A stretch of DNA of 64,000 bases from the NCBI RefSeq assembly GCF_002847015.1, contig NZ_CP025085.1:4836001-4900000 (forward strand). The letters are read 5' to 3'. The notes beneath the pieces were generated by a model, which saw only the letters and a program-made list of their open reading frames with translations, had not been told where the DNA came from and did not search any database. The position numbers and the translations under genes were made by a program. Positions 29,407-39,301 of this stretch are shown here, one piece after another (within the stretch, counting starts at the first letter, position 1; every line of letters starts with the position of its first letter). The stretch comes from Prodigiosinella confusarubida. Its GTDB lineage: Bacteria > Pseudomonadota > Gammaproteobacteria > Enterobacterales > Enterobacteriaceae.

Positions 29407-30351
29407 TTAGCCACCAAACGTCAGACTAGATGTCTGAACTCCAGCATAGTTACTGGCAAAAGTTTTTGCAGCAGAAACCGATTTCAGGCTGTAACTATAG
29501 TTGGATGATGGTGTCCATTTACTTTGTGATGAAGTCTGATTGGTAATAGACGGCGTACTTCCCGTATCAGTAAATGTTCCGGTTCCTTTATCATCTAACA
29601 TACCATTTGTACTGCTGGTTGTGCCAAAATAGTTGTACTCAGAAACAATTTTGGCATCCTGAGCCAATGTAAAGCCCAGGTGATAATTTTCAATATAGTT
29701 ATTGTAAGCATGAAAATAACCATACCGCATCAAACCTGGGGCACGAACATAAATATTATTGAAATAGCAATGACAAATGGTTAAATGAGGGTAGCCGTCA
29801 TAAGTAGAGGAATAGCTGCTACCATCCGTCGGATAACCGAAAATAAGACCATATTCATGGTTTTTAAATACGCAATTACTAATAGTTACGTAATCAGCTT
29901 TCGCCCCGACATAAATCAGTTTATCAACTCCACCATCTGTCAGTGCATAACTATGTCCGGGAAAAGTCAGATGATCAAGCCAATATTTTTCACCATGTGT
30001 CAAATAAATCTGAATATCATCATTTTCATTAATAGTGCTTGTATGCTTGATGGTAAGGTTCTGAAAAATTATATTTTTTGAGCTTGATGTGGTTCTGAAA
30101 TGAATATTAGTCAATGTATTACTGGAATAAGAGCCAATAATAGACTTATTGGCTCCCATTGTGACTTTTGTTAAAGAACTTGCGGAAATATTAGCATTAA
30201 TGACCAATATTTTCGAGTCGGTACCAGCAATGTGTGTTTTTAATGCACTCAGGCTAGTAATTGAAACGACAGTACCACCAGTGCCACCCGTTGTGCTACC
30301 TGCTTTTGCAAAACCAACCATACCTGTAGTGCCGTTATTAGGATATGACAT
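29407..30351 (-). CDS. pnlA: Pectin lyase, polysaccharide lyase family 1 (PnlA type)
   Basis: A 314-residue parallel beta-helix lyase, the same length as PnlA of Pectobacterium carotovorum. Matching segments include GFAKAGSTTGGTGGTVV, NDDIQIYLTHGEKYWLDH, DKLIYVGAKADYVTISNC, the catalytic-region VRAPGLMRYGYFHAYNNY and GMLDDKGTGTFTD. PnlA cuts methylated pectin by beta-elimination. Like known PnlA it lacks a signal peptide; in P. carotovorum it is induced by DNA damage through RdgA/RdgB, which I cannot confirm here. ATG 30351 follows caggag. It sits in the variable zone after tRNA-Ile2, so acquisition by transfer is plausible. Confidence 0.93.
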   Translation of the reverse strand: MSYPNNGTTGMVGFAKAGSTTGGTGGTVVSITSLSALKTHIAGTDSKILVINANISASSLTKVTMGANKSIIGSYSSNTLTNIHFRTTSSSKNIIFQNLTIKHTSTINENDDIQIYLTHGEKYWLDHLTFPGHSYALTDGGVDKLIYVGAKADYVTISNCVFKNHEYGLIFGYPTDGSSYSSTYDGYPHLTICHCYFNNIYVRAPGLMRYGYFHAYNNYIENYHLGFTLAQDAKIVSEYNYFGTTSSTNGMLDDKGTGTFTDTGSTPSITNQTSSQSKWTPSSNYSYSLKSVSAAKTFASNYAGVQTSSLTFGG

Positions 30352-30727
30352 AACTATACTCCTGTACTAATTAATAAATGGTAGATAATAAAATGAAATA
30401 GAAGCTTTCATTTTCAGATATCTGATTTATCAGACAGGAGAACACTACAATAGTGTTTACGCATCCTCATTACTATATTATGCAGTTAATTACCACACAA
30501 CAAATTCGATAATAAAAAAAAGAACATTGATAAAATAAAGAAAAGGATGTGTAAGGATAACGAATTTGAATCGTTAGTTTTTCACAAGCACGACAAATTA
30601 ATAGCCAGTTAATATTATCTAATAGGCATAAATATGAATAATTAACAATGCAAATTATAATAGAAATAGAACGATTATCTAGACAAAGACATCATTGTTT
30701 TTAGATAAATATCACTGATGCCCACAA
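30352..30727. other. AT-rich pnlA upstream region
   Basis: No gene in 376 bases. An imperfect palindrome tcagatatctga/tctgataaatcaga lies at about 30415-30440, near the pnlA start, and may be regulatory; I see no CRP or KdgR box I would defend. Confidence 0.4.
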
Positions 30728-31027
30728 TCAAGGTAGAGTACGGACAAAAGCAGACGCGTCCTTCGCCAACGCATCAATATGCATTCGAATTATATTAACC
30801 TTTTGCAGCAAAGGATTACGCTCGGGCGAGGCATCTATTGCATTCACTTGATTAACGAGAAGGCTAATTTGCGCACACAAATCAGCCTCCCGTTTCCTGG
30901 CCTGTATCAATTGCAAATGAAGATGCTGATTATCACGCTGCCAAACCTGCTGTTGCCTCTGGACACTGTATTCCAATGCTTCCAATGCACTTTCCAAGCG
31001 CGCGCCTAACTCTTCAATATAAGACAT
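30728..31027 (-). CDS. Hypothetical coiled-coil protein
   Basis: A 99-residue soluble protein, almost entirely helical (EELGARLESALEALEYSVQR, LQLIQARKREADLCAQISLL). It has no signal peptide or membrane segment. ATG 31027 is preceded by aagga at good spacing. I do not recognise the family; codon use looks normal and the frame is well formed, so I think it is real. Confidence 0.6.
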   Translation of the reverse strand: MSYIEELGARLESALEALEYSVQRQQQVWQRDNQHLHLQLIQARKREADLCAQISLLVNQVNAIDASPERNPLLQKVNIIRMHIDALAKDASAFVRTLP

Positions 31028-31238
31028 AGAGATTCCTTCATTTACTTATCCAGCGAATTATAATGGCTGTCTAGCATGACAACAAATGATCTCAACACGT
31101 CAGACTTCATCATGGAGTTTCCTCGCTGTAGTGGCGATAATTACCACAATTAGTAAACATAAATTTCACAATTAATCATCACATAGCTAGTGCTACCACG
31201 ACTTTATCAGACCAGATATATTGGATATCGATATAGTC

Positions 31239-31701
31239 ATGACCAACTATTCCCACTTTTTCTCGTCACTGAACCTGGGCTTTGCCATATTAAAAAATCG
31301 GATTGCAATAGGCTCAAGGCATACAGATCTGGAAGATCACCCCCTCTCAGTTAACTGCATTCTACTGTGAGCGGGCGCGAGGGGGTGCCGGATTGATTGT
31401 TACCGCCGATGTCGCACTGAATCCCAAAGAAGTAATCACCCAATGAGCAACCACGTTGTATGCAACGTTTTCAATTTCCTCATCATCAGGCAATCACTGT
31501 GACTGCCCGTCAAGTCGGAAGGAAAAGCTGCGTTGCAAATTCTGTATGTTGGATGCGGGCCACTGGGTGTACCTTCTTTTTGACGGTGCGGATATATCAC
31601 AAGAACTGGATGCCCGCCAGGCGCTTCATCAGTCGACCCGACTGGCATTGAACATTTATTTAAGCTTAGCGATGTTTATCTGCTGTTTTCACTGCTCTTA
31701 A
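31239..31701 (+). pseudogene. fadH: 2,4-dienoyl-CoA reductase, internally deleted and frameshifted
   Basis: ATG 31239 opens a frame matching the FadH N-terminus: LNLGFAILKNRIAIGSRHTD. The match continues after frameshifts as FYCERARGGAGLIVTADVAL (about 31364-31446), QFPHHQAITVTARQ and EGKAALQIL (about 31470-31545). It then jumps to the FadH C-terminus, GADISQELDARQALHQSTRL, and stops at 31701. E. coli FadH has 672 residues, so roughly 500 codons are deleted, with several frameshifts and stops. It lies in the E. coli position, convergent with rlmG. Loss removes the enzyme for beta-oxidation of polyunsaturated fatty acids. Confidence 0.85.
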
Positions 31702-32808
31702 CACCACAAATTTAGCGTTACTGGCGACGATCTCGCAGTTACCGAACAAGCGCTTCAGCTTGTGAAAATAATCAAGATGGCGGTTGCCGACAATGCGCAG
31801 TTCACCGCCGATGTCCAGACAACGCCGGGAATCACGGAACATCTGCCAGGCAACGCTATCAGTTACCGCCTGTTGTTGATGAAACGGAGGGTTACACAGT
31901 ACGACCTGAAGGCTCTCGCGCCCAATCCCCGTCAACGCATGATTTACGGCGAAACCACATCGATCACGGTCCTGTGGCCGATTGATTTCCACATTCATAC
32001 GACTGGAAGCGATCGCCATATAAGATTCGTCAAAAAAGCTGACATAAGCCTGCGGATTAAGCGCTAGCGCGCCAAGGCCGATTACGCCATTACCGCAGCC
32101 TAGATCCACCATTTTGCCTTCAACTTGCTGTGGCAAATGCTGCATAAAAAAACGGGCACCGATATCTAGATTATTACGAGCAAAAACATTGGCATGGTTA
32201 TGGATGCAATACCCATACTCTTCTATCGGCCATGTTATTGTAAGTGACTGCTCACTCACTTCATGCATGTCTGGTTGGCAATGGATCAGGCGAGCTTTTT
32301 TCCACGCCAGAGAGGTGCGGGTCGGTCCCAGAATCTGCTCAAATAGTTGCAGTGTGGAAGTATGGATATCGCGTGCCTTGGCACTGGCAATAATCACCGT
32401 TTGTGGCACAACAACTTTTTGTAGCATTCGTAATTGATGCTCAAGCAATGCCAACGCTTTAGGAATCTTAATCACCACCAGCGCGGGAGCAGATGGCAAT
32501 TCAGCCAGGCTATCCAGCAAGGTCACCGAATCCTCACTATAACCATTCAGTAATAGATTATGATGTGTCGCCAATTGGCTTAAATACGAATCGCTGATGC
32601 AATACGGTGACTGGGCCTGAAGTCCACAAGCCAGTGCGCCAAACGCATCATTAAAAATCAACTTTGGCCCAGGGCCAATGGACATGGAAGCAATCTCCCG
32701 CAGTAAAAATTCATCTGCGGCTTCCCATGCCTGCAACACCGTATCGTCCTCAATGTGAGGATAACGGGCCAGCGTCAGGTTATGTGTTTCCAGATTGAGT
32801 TGGCTCAT
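31666..32808 (-). CDS. rlmG: 23S rRNA (guanine-1835-N2)-methyltransferase RlmG
   Basis: Methylates G1835 of 23S rRNA. The C-terminal SAM domain has [16 protein letters not shown] and the catalytic NPPF ([12 protein letters not shown]); the N-terminal domain is a degenerate methyltransferase fold. ATG 32808 (MSQLNLETH) gives 380 residues, like E. coli's 378; a frame extension to 32823 is unlikely. Its 3' end overlaps the relic of fadH by 36 bp. Confidence 0.96.
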   Translation of the reverse strand: MSQLNLETHNLTLARYPHIEDDTVLQAWEAADEFLLREIASMSIGPGPKLIFNDAFGALACGLQAQSPYCISDSYLSQLATHHNLLLNGYSEDSVTLLDSLAELPSAPALVVIKIPKALALLEHQLRMLQKVVVPQTVIIASAKARDIHTSTLQLFEQILGPTRTSLAWKKARLIHCQPDMHEVSEQSLTITWPIEEYGYCIHNHANVFARNNLDIGARFFMQHLPQQVEGKMVDLGCGNGVIGLGALALNPQAYVSFFDESYMAIASSRMNVEINRPQDRDRCGFAVNHALTGIGRESLQVVLCNPPFHQQQAVTDSVAWQMFRDSRRCLDIGGELRIVGNRHLDYFHKLKRLFGNCEIVASNAKFVVLRAVKTADKHR

Positions 32809-32992
32809 CGCCTCTCCTATCATGCAAAATTTTGTGCCGTTTATCCCTTAAAACGATACAACAGTAAATGGTTTTCTCCGCCCTGCCCGGTATTGGCTTA
32901 AGAGAGAGCATCAGTATCGTAAAATTGCCTTGAGATTCCATCATGATAATCTAGATTTATACTTACCTGTCAGAACCGTATGGTGAACCATA

Positions 32993-33991
32993 GTGATACG
33001 TTTTGCTATTGTAGGAACTAGTTGGATAACCCGTCAGTTCATTGATGCCGCCCATGAAAGTGGGAAAATGAAATTGACCGCCATCTATTCACGTTCGCCA
33101 GAAAATGCCCGACAGTTTCAGACCGATTATCTGGTTGATGGCCTATACACATCACTGGAAACCCTGGCCGGCTCTGACATCATTGATGCAGTTTATATTG
33201 CCAGCCCCAATTCCTTGCACTGCGAACAGGCTCAATTATTCCTGCGTCATGGTAAACATGTCATCTGTGAAAAACCGCTGGCATCAAACCTCAATGAAGC
33301 GGAGCAGATGATTACCAGCGCCAGGCAGCATCATGTGGTGTTATTCGAGGCGTTTAAAACCGCCTATCTACCAAATTTCAGTGTAATTACTCAGGCCTTA
33401 CAGCGTATCGGACGGTTGAGAAAAGTGGTTCTCAATTACTGTCAATACTCATCCCGTTACCAGCGATATCTGTCAGGCGAGAATCCCAATACGTTTAATC
33501 CGGCCTTTTCCAACGGCTCAATTATGGATATTGGTTACTACTGTCTGGCGTTTGCGGTTTCGCTGTGGGGCAAGCCACGTAGTGTACAGGCCAGCGCCAC
33601 ATTACTTGAAAGTGGTGTCGATGCCCATGGCAGCGTCATTCTCAACTATGGCGACTTTGATGTGAGTATTGTACATTCCAAAGTCAGTCAATCCGCTAGT
33701 CCAAGTGAAATTCAAGGTGAAGACGGAACACTGCTCATTGAAAAGCTATCGGAATGTCAGCAGGTACTGTTAGTTTCCCGTGATGGGAAACGGCTGGATC
33801 TGTCTCAACCGCAACATATTAATAGCATGCTGTATGAAGCCGAAGTCTTTAGCACGTTGGTCGCCAATAGTGAGGTTAACCATGTTGCACTGGCCCGTTC
33901 CCGTGCCGTAGCTGCGCTGCTGACGGAAATACGTCGGCAGACAAGGGTAGTATTCCCGGCCGATACCCTCACCTCCGGCAACGGAAAGTAA
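32993..33991 (+). CDS. ygjR: Gfo/Idh/MocA-family oxidoreductase YgjR
   Basis: A 332-residue protein with an N-terminal Rossmann domain (IRFAIVGTSWITRQF) and the EKPLASN motif of the Gfo/Idh/MocA family, so an NAD(P)-dependent sugar or sugar-acid oxidoreductase is likely; substrate unknown. Start is GTG 32993. Place beside sstT agrees with E. coli ygjR, but alx, between them in E. coli, is absent here. Confidence 0.88.
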   Translation: MIRFAIVGTSWITRQFIDAAHESGKMKLTAIYSRSPENARQFQTDYLVDGLYTSLETLAGSDIIDAVYIASPNSLHCEQAQLFLRHGKHVICEKPLASNLNEAEQMITSARQHHVVLFEAFKTAYLPNFSVITQALQRIGRLRKVVLNYCQYSSRYQRYLSGENPNTFNPAFSNGSIMDIGYYCLAFAVSLWGKPRSVQASATLLESGVDAHGSVILNYGDFDVSIVHSKVSQSASPSEIQGEDGTLLIEKLSECQQVLLVSRDGKRLDLSQPQHINSMLYEAEVFSTLVANSEVNHVALARSRAVAALLTEIRRQTRVVFPADTLTSGNGK

Positions 33992-34311
33992 TATCACTAT
34001 CGCGATACTTCAGCAAAGTGAACAAATTTCACCCGCTGGAGGATAGTTACTGCATATCTCCAACGTCGGTTCTTCTTCTGATAACGCGCTGACTATCATG
34101 GCTATCGTCCTCCTGTAGCGGAGGCTCTTTACGTATTTTATTGTGCTTTCTGTCCAAAAAAACGCGACTTTCCTTTCCTCAAACTTATATTTTCATATAC
34201 TGATACACGCAAACGCACTTGGTAACAGGTCATAAAGTCATCCAGTTCCGTCAGAGAAGGCAAGCCTGTTAATCACAATCATTTCTCACAAGCGGTACCA
34301 CCGTTAATATT
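33992..34311 (+). other. ygjR-sstT spacer
   Basis: No gene. A small hairpin cctcc/ggagg lies at about 34112-34127 followed by a T-rich stretch, probably a weak terminator of ygjR. Here E. coli has alx and its leader; neither is visible. Confidence 0.4.
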
Positions 34312-35556
34312 ATGAAAACACAATCAAGATTTTTTAATTATCTGATTCAGGGAAGTCTGGTAAAGCAGATCCTGATAGGACTGGCACTTGGCATTATTTT
34401 GGCCTCGGTTTCCAAGCCAGCGGCCATTGCAGTAGGGTTACTGGGAACGTTGTTCGTTGGGGCACTTAAGGCTGTAGCACCGGTATTGGTATTGATGCTG
34501 GTTATGTCCTCTATCGCCAACCATAAGAAAGGCCAGAAGACCAATATCCGTCCAATTTTGGCGTTGTATATCATAGGTACGCTCTGTGCAGCATTGGTGG
34601 CAGTAGTTCTGAGCTTTCTTTTTCCGTCCGTACTGACACTCCACGCACAAGCGACCGATGTGGTTCCGCCATCAGGCATCGTCAGCGTCCTTAAAGGCTT
34701 GCTGATGAATGTGGTGGCGAACCCAATCAATGCGTTGCTGAATGCTAACTATATCGGCATTCTGGTATGGGCTGTAGGTCTGGGTGTCGCATTACGTCAT
34801 GGTTCTCAAACCACCAAAACCGTTGTCACTGACATATCTCATGCGACGACATTTATCGTGCGCGTAGTTATCCGTTTTGCTCCGCTAGGGATATTTGGCT
34901 TGGTCTCATCCACACTGGCGGCAACCGGCTTCAGCGCTCTGTGGGGCTACGCCCATCTGTTGGCTGTTCTGATCGGCGGGATGTTGATGGTTGCATTGAT
35001 TACCAATCCATTGATTGTTTACTGGAAAATCCGGCGTAATCCATATCCACTGGTCTGGACCTGTCTGCGTGAAAGTGGGGTAACCGCTTTTTTTACCCGC
35101 AGTTCTGCCGCTAACATTCCCGTCAATATGGAGCTGTGCCGTAAACTGAATCTGGATGAAGACACCTACTCTGTTGCCATTCCGCTGGGTGCCACTATCA
35201 ACATGGCGGGCGCAGCGATTACCATCACGGTGCTAACGTTGGCAGCTGTTCATACACTGGGCATTCAGGCCGATATCCCTACGGCTTTGTTGTTAAGCGT
35301 AGTTGCATCCATTTGTGCCTGTGGTGCTTCGGGAGTCGCTGGCGGTTCTCTATTACTGATTCCGCTGGCATGCAGCATGTTCGGTATCTCCAACGATATC
35401 GCTATGCAAGTGGTGGCGGTGGGATTCATCATCGGTGTATTGCAGGATTCAGCAGAAACTGCCGTCAATTCATCCACCGACGTAATATTTATCGCGGCAG
35501 TTTGCCAGGCTGAAGACACTCACCAGACAGAGCAGGAGCGTTTGGACGTACTGTAA
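34312..35556 (+). CDS. sstT: Serine/threonine:sodium symporter SstT
   Basis: A 414-residue DAACS-family inner-membrane protein with eight hydrophobic segments and two re-entrant loops; the serine-rich [13 protein letters not shown] and the [10 protein letters not shown] and [13 protein letters not shown] segments are the family's sodium/substrate sites. Follows ygjR as in E. coli. Confidence 0.96.
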   Translation: MKTQSRFFNYLIQGSLVKQILIGLALGIILASVSKPAAIAVGLLGTLFVGALKAVAPVLVLMLVMSSIANHKKGQKTNIRPILALYIIGTLCAALVAVVLSFLFPSVLTLHAQATDVVPPSGIVSVLKGLLMNVVANPINALLNANYIGILVWAVGLGVALRHGSQTTKTVVTDISHATTFIVRVVIRFAPLGIFGLVSSTLAATGFSALWGYAHLLAVLIGGMLMVALITNPLIVYWKIRRNPYPLVWTCLRESGVTAFFTRSSAANIPVNMELCRKLNLDEDTYSVAIPLGATINMAGAAITITVLTLAAVHTLGIQADIPTALLLSVVASICACGASGVAGGSLLLIPLACSMFGISNDIAMQVVAVGFIIGVLQDSAETAVNSSTDVIFIAAVCQAEDTHQTEQERLDVL

Positions 35557-35563
35557 TCTTTTC

Positions 35564-35595
35564 CAGGGTAAGGGACTTTTCCTTACCCTGTTCTA
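35564..35595. terminator. Bidirectional terminator between sstT and ygjV
   Basis: Perfect 10-bp stem cagggtaagg/ccttaccctg between convergent genes. Confidence 0.88.
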
Positions 35596-35603
35596 CATGC
35601 TGA

Positions 35604-36146
35604 TCAGGCATGTTTCGATACTTGTTTTTCCACTTTAAACGGATCGATACCTCTTCGTTGCATACGTCGGAAACGAATAATATTAAAGCCATTCATCAGC
35701 AGGAAACTGCTTTCAATCAATGATCCGCCAATCGATCCTAACCAGATATTGTGCATAACCCACATTGCTGTGGCACACCATATAATGCAGCGCGTGGTCA
35801 AGCCATGAGTACGAAACAATGCCCAGGTGCTGGCTACGGTAGCGATAATAGGCAGTAGTTCCATCGGATGCTTTAACTCAGACAAGCCAAACACCAGTGT
35901 CAGGACGATAAAGACAAACATCACCGCAATATTGTTAGTTTTCAGAGTAATGAGTGTGCGGATGGAATTCAGCGTGGCGCTGATGCCCGCAGAATTTGCC
36001 CCCATTAGAAAAAAATGACAACCAATAACCACACTGTAAAGCGAGAGCTGAATTTTGAATTTTTTATCGTCACGGTTGAAAAACATGGTGATACCGACAA
36101 AAAAAGCCAGTACCCCTACTGCCTGGGCAAACCAGTAGTATGTCAT
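35604..36146 (-). CDS. ygjV: YgjV-family inner-membrane protein
   Basis: A 180-residue membrane protein with about six hydrophobic segments, closely like E. coli YgjV, including SLIESSFLLMNGFNIIRFRR and the RGIDPFKVEK tail. Function unknown. It lies between sstT and uxaA as in E. coli. Confidence 0.9.
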   Translation of the reverse strand: MTYYWFAQAVGVLAFFVGITMFFNRDDKKFKIQLSLYSVVIGCHFFLMGANSAGISATLNSIRTLITLKTNNIAVMFVFIVLTLVFGLSELKHPMELLPIIATVASTWALFRTHGLTTRCIIWCATAMWVMHNIWLGSIGGSLIESSFLLMNGFNIIRFRRMQRRGIDPFKVEKQVSKHA

Positions 36147-36170
36147 GATCCCTGCCTTGGAAAGTGTGAC

Positions 36171-36201
36171 AAAAACGAACGGCGCTTTACAAAACGCCGT
36201 T
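36171..36201 (-). terminator. Terminator after uxaA
   Basis: aacggcg/cgccgtt stem followed by T5 on the minus strand; it ends the uxaCBA operon ahead of ygjV. Confidence 0.85.
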
Positions 36202-36226
36202 TTATTTTATTCGGAATCGGATGAAT

Positions 36227-37717
36227 TTACAACGTCACACCACTCTTGAATATTGCCAGTTCGCGGAAATCATTGACTTCGTTTCTGGTTTGTTTGCCGT
36301 TAGCGATCTCAACAATCAAATCCACAAACTGCGCCAACAACTCATCCATTGGCATGCCATGAATCAAGCGACCCGCATCAAAATCAATCCAGTGTGGTTT
36401 TTTCTTCGCCAACTCGCTATTGGTCGCCAATTTTACCGTTGGAACGAAACCACCATAAGGCGTACCCCGCCCCGTACTGAACAGTACCATATGGCACCCG
36501 GCTCCAGCCAGGGCGCTGGTCGCTACCGCATCATTCCCCGGAGCACTAAGCAGATTAAGACCCGGTGTATGTAACCGCTCACCATACTTGAGGACATCAA
36601 CAACATTACTTTGCCCAGCTTTCTGCGTACAACCCAACGACTTCTCTTCCAGTGTAGTAATACCACCGGCTTTATTACCTGGTGAAGGGTTCTCGTAAAT
36701 CGGCTGATCGTGGGCAATGAAATATTGCTTGAAATCGTTGACCATATTCACCGTTTTCTCAAACGTTGACTCATCACGACAGCGACTCATCAGGATACGC
36801 TCTGCACCAAACATTTCCGGCACTTCCGTCAATACGGTCGTCCCGCCATTGGCTATCAGGTAATCAGAAAAACGGCCTAGCAGCGGGTTAGCGGTAATCC
36901 CGGATAGCCCGTCAGATCCACCACATTCCAGACCAAACTTCAGCTCACTGAGTTTACCGGCTTCACGGCAATCGTTGCGCATAACCTGATAAAGCTGATG
37001 CAGACGTTCAACGCCGGCTTCCACCTCATCATCCTGTTGCTGACAAATCATAAAATTGACGCGCTCTGCATCATATTCACCCAACGTGGTACGAAAAGTA
37101 TCAACTTGATTGTTTTCGCAACCCAGACCAACGACCAATACCGCACCAGCATTCGGATGACGTACCATGTTCTGCAACATAGTACGGGTGTTTTCATGAT
37201 CCTGCCCCAATTGTGAACAGCCAAACGGATGGCTGAACAGATAGACACCATCAATCCCCTGAGCATCATTTGTTTCTTTCAGAAAACGCTGCTGGATCTG
37301 GCGGGCAATACCATTCACACACCCAACAGTAGGCAGGATCCACAATTCATTACGAATACCGACCCCCCCATTTTTGCGGCGATAAATCTGTACCTCACGG
37401 TCATCCATCTGTGCCGGCAGAGAGATAACCTCCGGTTGATACTGGTATTCATCCAGATCGCTCAGGTTAGTCTTGGCATTTTGCGAATGGATGTGTTCAC
37501 CGGGAGCAATAGCGACCAATGCATGACCGATGGGCAACCCGTATTTAATAATCATCTCCCCCGGCATAATGGTGGCCAACGCGAACTTATGTCCGCGTGA
37601 AACGGGCTGTGCCAACGTTAAGGTGATATCATCAATCGTTACCGTTTCATCCTGCACCAAATCGCGCAAGGCTACGGCAACATTGTCCAAAGAGTGAATT
37701 TTAATGATGCTTTGCAT
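36227..37717 (-). CDS. uxaA: Altronate dehydratase
   Basis: UxaA dehydrates D-altronate to 2-keto-3-deoxy-D-gluconate, third step of galacturonate catabolism. The 496-residue protein has the SAF-like N-terminal domain (residues 1-95, with GHKFAL and IKYGLPIGHA) and the catalytic altronase domain (GVRNELW-type GIRNELWILPTVGCVN, FSHPFGCSQLG, ECGGSDGLSGITANP, metal-binding Cys/His). It starts 17 bp after uxaB. Confidence 0.97.
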   Translation of the reverse strand: MQSIIKIHSLDNVAVALRDLVQDETVTIDDITLTLAQPVSRGHKFALATIMPGEMIIKYGLPIGHALVAIAPGEHIHSQNAKTNLSDLDEYQYQPEVISLPAQMDDREVQIYRRKNGGVGIRNELWILPTVGCVNGIARQIQQRFLKETNDAQGIDGVYLFSHPFGCSQLGQDHENTRTMLQNMVRHPNAGAVLVVGLGCENNQVDTFRTTLGEYDAERVNFMICQQQDDEVEAGVERLHQLYQVMRNDCREAGKLSELKFGLECGGSDGLSGITANPLLGRFSDYLIANGGTTVLTEVPEMFGAERILMSRCRDESTFEKTVNMVNDFKQYFIAHDQPIYENPSPGNKAGGITTLEEKSLGCTQKAGQSNVVDVLKYGERLHTPGLNLLSAPGNDAVATSALAGAGCHMVLFSTGRGTPYGGFVPTVKLATNSELAKKKPHWIDFDAGRLIHGMPMDELLAQFVDLIVEIANGKQTRNEVNDFRELAIFKSGVTL

Positions 37718-37734
37718 GGATAAGCCTTTTGCGA

Positions 37735-39186
37735 TTAGCAGTAACTCTCTAGCGCCGCACGCATACCGCGTTCAACGATAGATTGCAGTTGTTCAGTCAC
37801 CTGCTCCAGCAGTCCCGGCACATTAGTCAGGTCCTGTTCCCAATGTTGAGCATTACCTAATACCGCAGTAACCACTTGTGCCAAGGTAGTAGTATTGTCT
37901 TTTACACCACCCCATAGCGCCTGATAATGTTCCAACCACTGCGCATCATCCTGTAATGGGTAACTCTCTCCGTTACGCTCGCCACGGTAAAAAGCGATCA
38001 ACGCCGCCAGAGCAAAAGTAAGACGATGCGGCAACTCTCCGTTACGCTCACGGTAGGCCAGCAATTGCGGCAGGATACGGGTACGGAATTTTGTCATGCC
38101 GTTCAGTGCAATAGACAACAACTGATGCTGAATAAACGGGTTTCTGAATCGGCTTAATACCGCTTGGGCAAACGACATCAATTCGTCGTGCGGCAAGTCC
38201 AATACCGGAACAATTTCTTCGGCAATGGTTCTTTCCACAAATTTACCAATCTGGGCATCATTCATGGCCTCACCAACAGTATCCAGGCCCGCCAGAAACG
38301 CAACCGGTACCAGCGCCGTATGAGCACCATTGAGAATCGCCACCTTACGTTCTTTGTAGGGTTTGATGTCATCTACGATACGTACATTCAGGTTCAGTTT
38401 ATTAAGGCGTAGTTCTTCCGCCAACCACTGTGGTCCCTGAATTACAAACAGATAAAAATATTCGGCAGTATCCAGGAATGTATCCTGATAACCCAGTTCC
38501 TGTTGCAGCGCCTCAACTTCGGCTCGCGGATAACCGGTGACGATACGGTCGACGAGTGTAGAGCAGAACGTATTATGTTCATTCAGCCAGACGGTGAACG
38601 CCGCTGGCAGTTCCCATTGCTTGGCATAACGCAATACCAGTTCTTTCAGTGCTACACCGTTGTAATCGATCAATTCACACGGCAGTAATATCCAGCCTTT
38701 GTCCGCTGCTCCGGCAAAATGGTTGAAGCGCTCATACAGCAACCGACTCAGTTTGGCCGGGAAGCTGGCAGGTGGCGTATCGGTAAGGCGGTCTTCAGCA
38801 TGATAGCTGATACCTGCTTCTGTCGTATTGGAGAAAACAAAACGAATGTTAGCATCATGCGCCAACGCCAGATATTCATCGAATTGGCGGTAAACATTGA
38901 TTTCACGATTAACAGAACGAATCAGTCGCGGTTCACGTACCGCGTCCCCTTGTTCGTTAAGCCCACGGATAATCGTGGTATACAGACCATCCTGAGTATC
39001 AAGAGCAGGTGGGAAATCAGTGTCTATCGGACGAACCACCACAACACCCGCATCCAAATCGGTATGTTCGTTTAACAAGTCCAGTTGCCAATCGATAAAA
39101 GCGCGAAGGAAATTGCCTTCGCCAAATTGAATGACGCGATCAGGGTGATGACGGCCAGGAAAATCACGGCGATTTAACGTTTGCAT
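37735..39186 (-). CDS. uxaB: Altronate oxidoreductase (tagaturonate reductase)
   Basis: UxaB reduces D-tagaturonate to D-altronate with NADH. The 483-residue protein belongs to the mannitol dehydrogenase-type family: N-terminal Rossmann region [12 protein letters not shown], catalytic lysine region [23 protein letters not shown] 39186 ([11 protein letters not shown]) matches E. coli UxaB exactly in length. In E. coli uxaB is elsewhere on the chromosome; here it sits between uxaC and uxaA. Confidence 0.97.
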   Translation of the reverse strand: MQTLNRRDFPGRHHPDRVIQFGEGNFLRAFIDWQLDLLNEHTDLDAGVVVVRPIDTDFPPALDTQDGLYTTIIRGLNEQGDAVREPRLIRSVNREINVYRQFDEYLALAHDANIRFVFSNTTEAGISYHAEDRLTDTPPASFPAKLSRLLYERFNHFAGAADKGWILLPCELIDYNGVALKELVLRYAKQWELPAAFTVWLNEHNTFCSTLVDRIVTGYPRAEVEALQQELGYQDTFLDTAEYFYLFVIQGPQWLAEELRLNKLNLNVRIVDDIKPYKERKVAILNGAHTALVPVAFLAGLDTVGEAMNDAQIGKFVERTIAEEIVPVLDLPHDELMSFAQAVLSRFRNPFIQHQLLSIALNGMTKFRTRILPQLLAYRERNGELPHRLTFALAALIAFYRGERNGESYPLQDDAQWLEHYQALWGGVKDNTTTLAQVVTAVLGNAQHWEQDLTNVPGLLEQVTEQLQSIVERGMRAALESYC

Positions 39187-39301
39187 TAACAATGCTACCT
39201 CATGACATGAATAACAATCAGGGATAGGGTTGATACAAACCATCACTACCCCAGAACAGAAATCGTGGACAGGGCACCGTTAATGATGCCCGTTTTTACC
39301 C

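Noticed and set aside
33992-34311. Possible alx-type manganese riboswitch (yybP-ykoY) left between ygjR and sstT
   Set aside because: E. coli has alx here, and there are small hairpins, but I could not find the conserved core elements or an alx reading frame.
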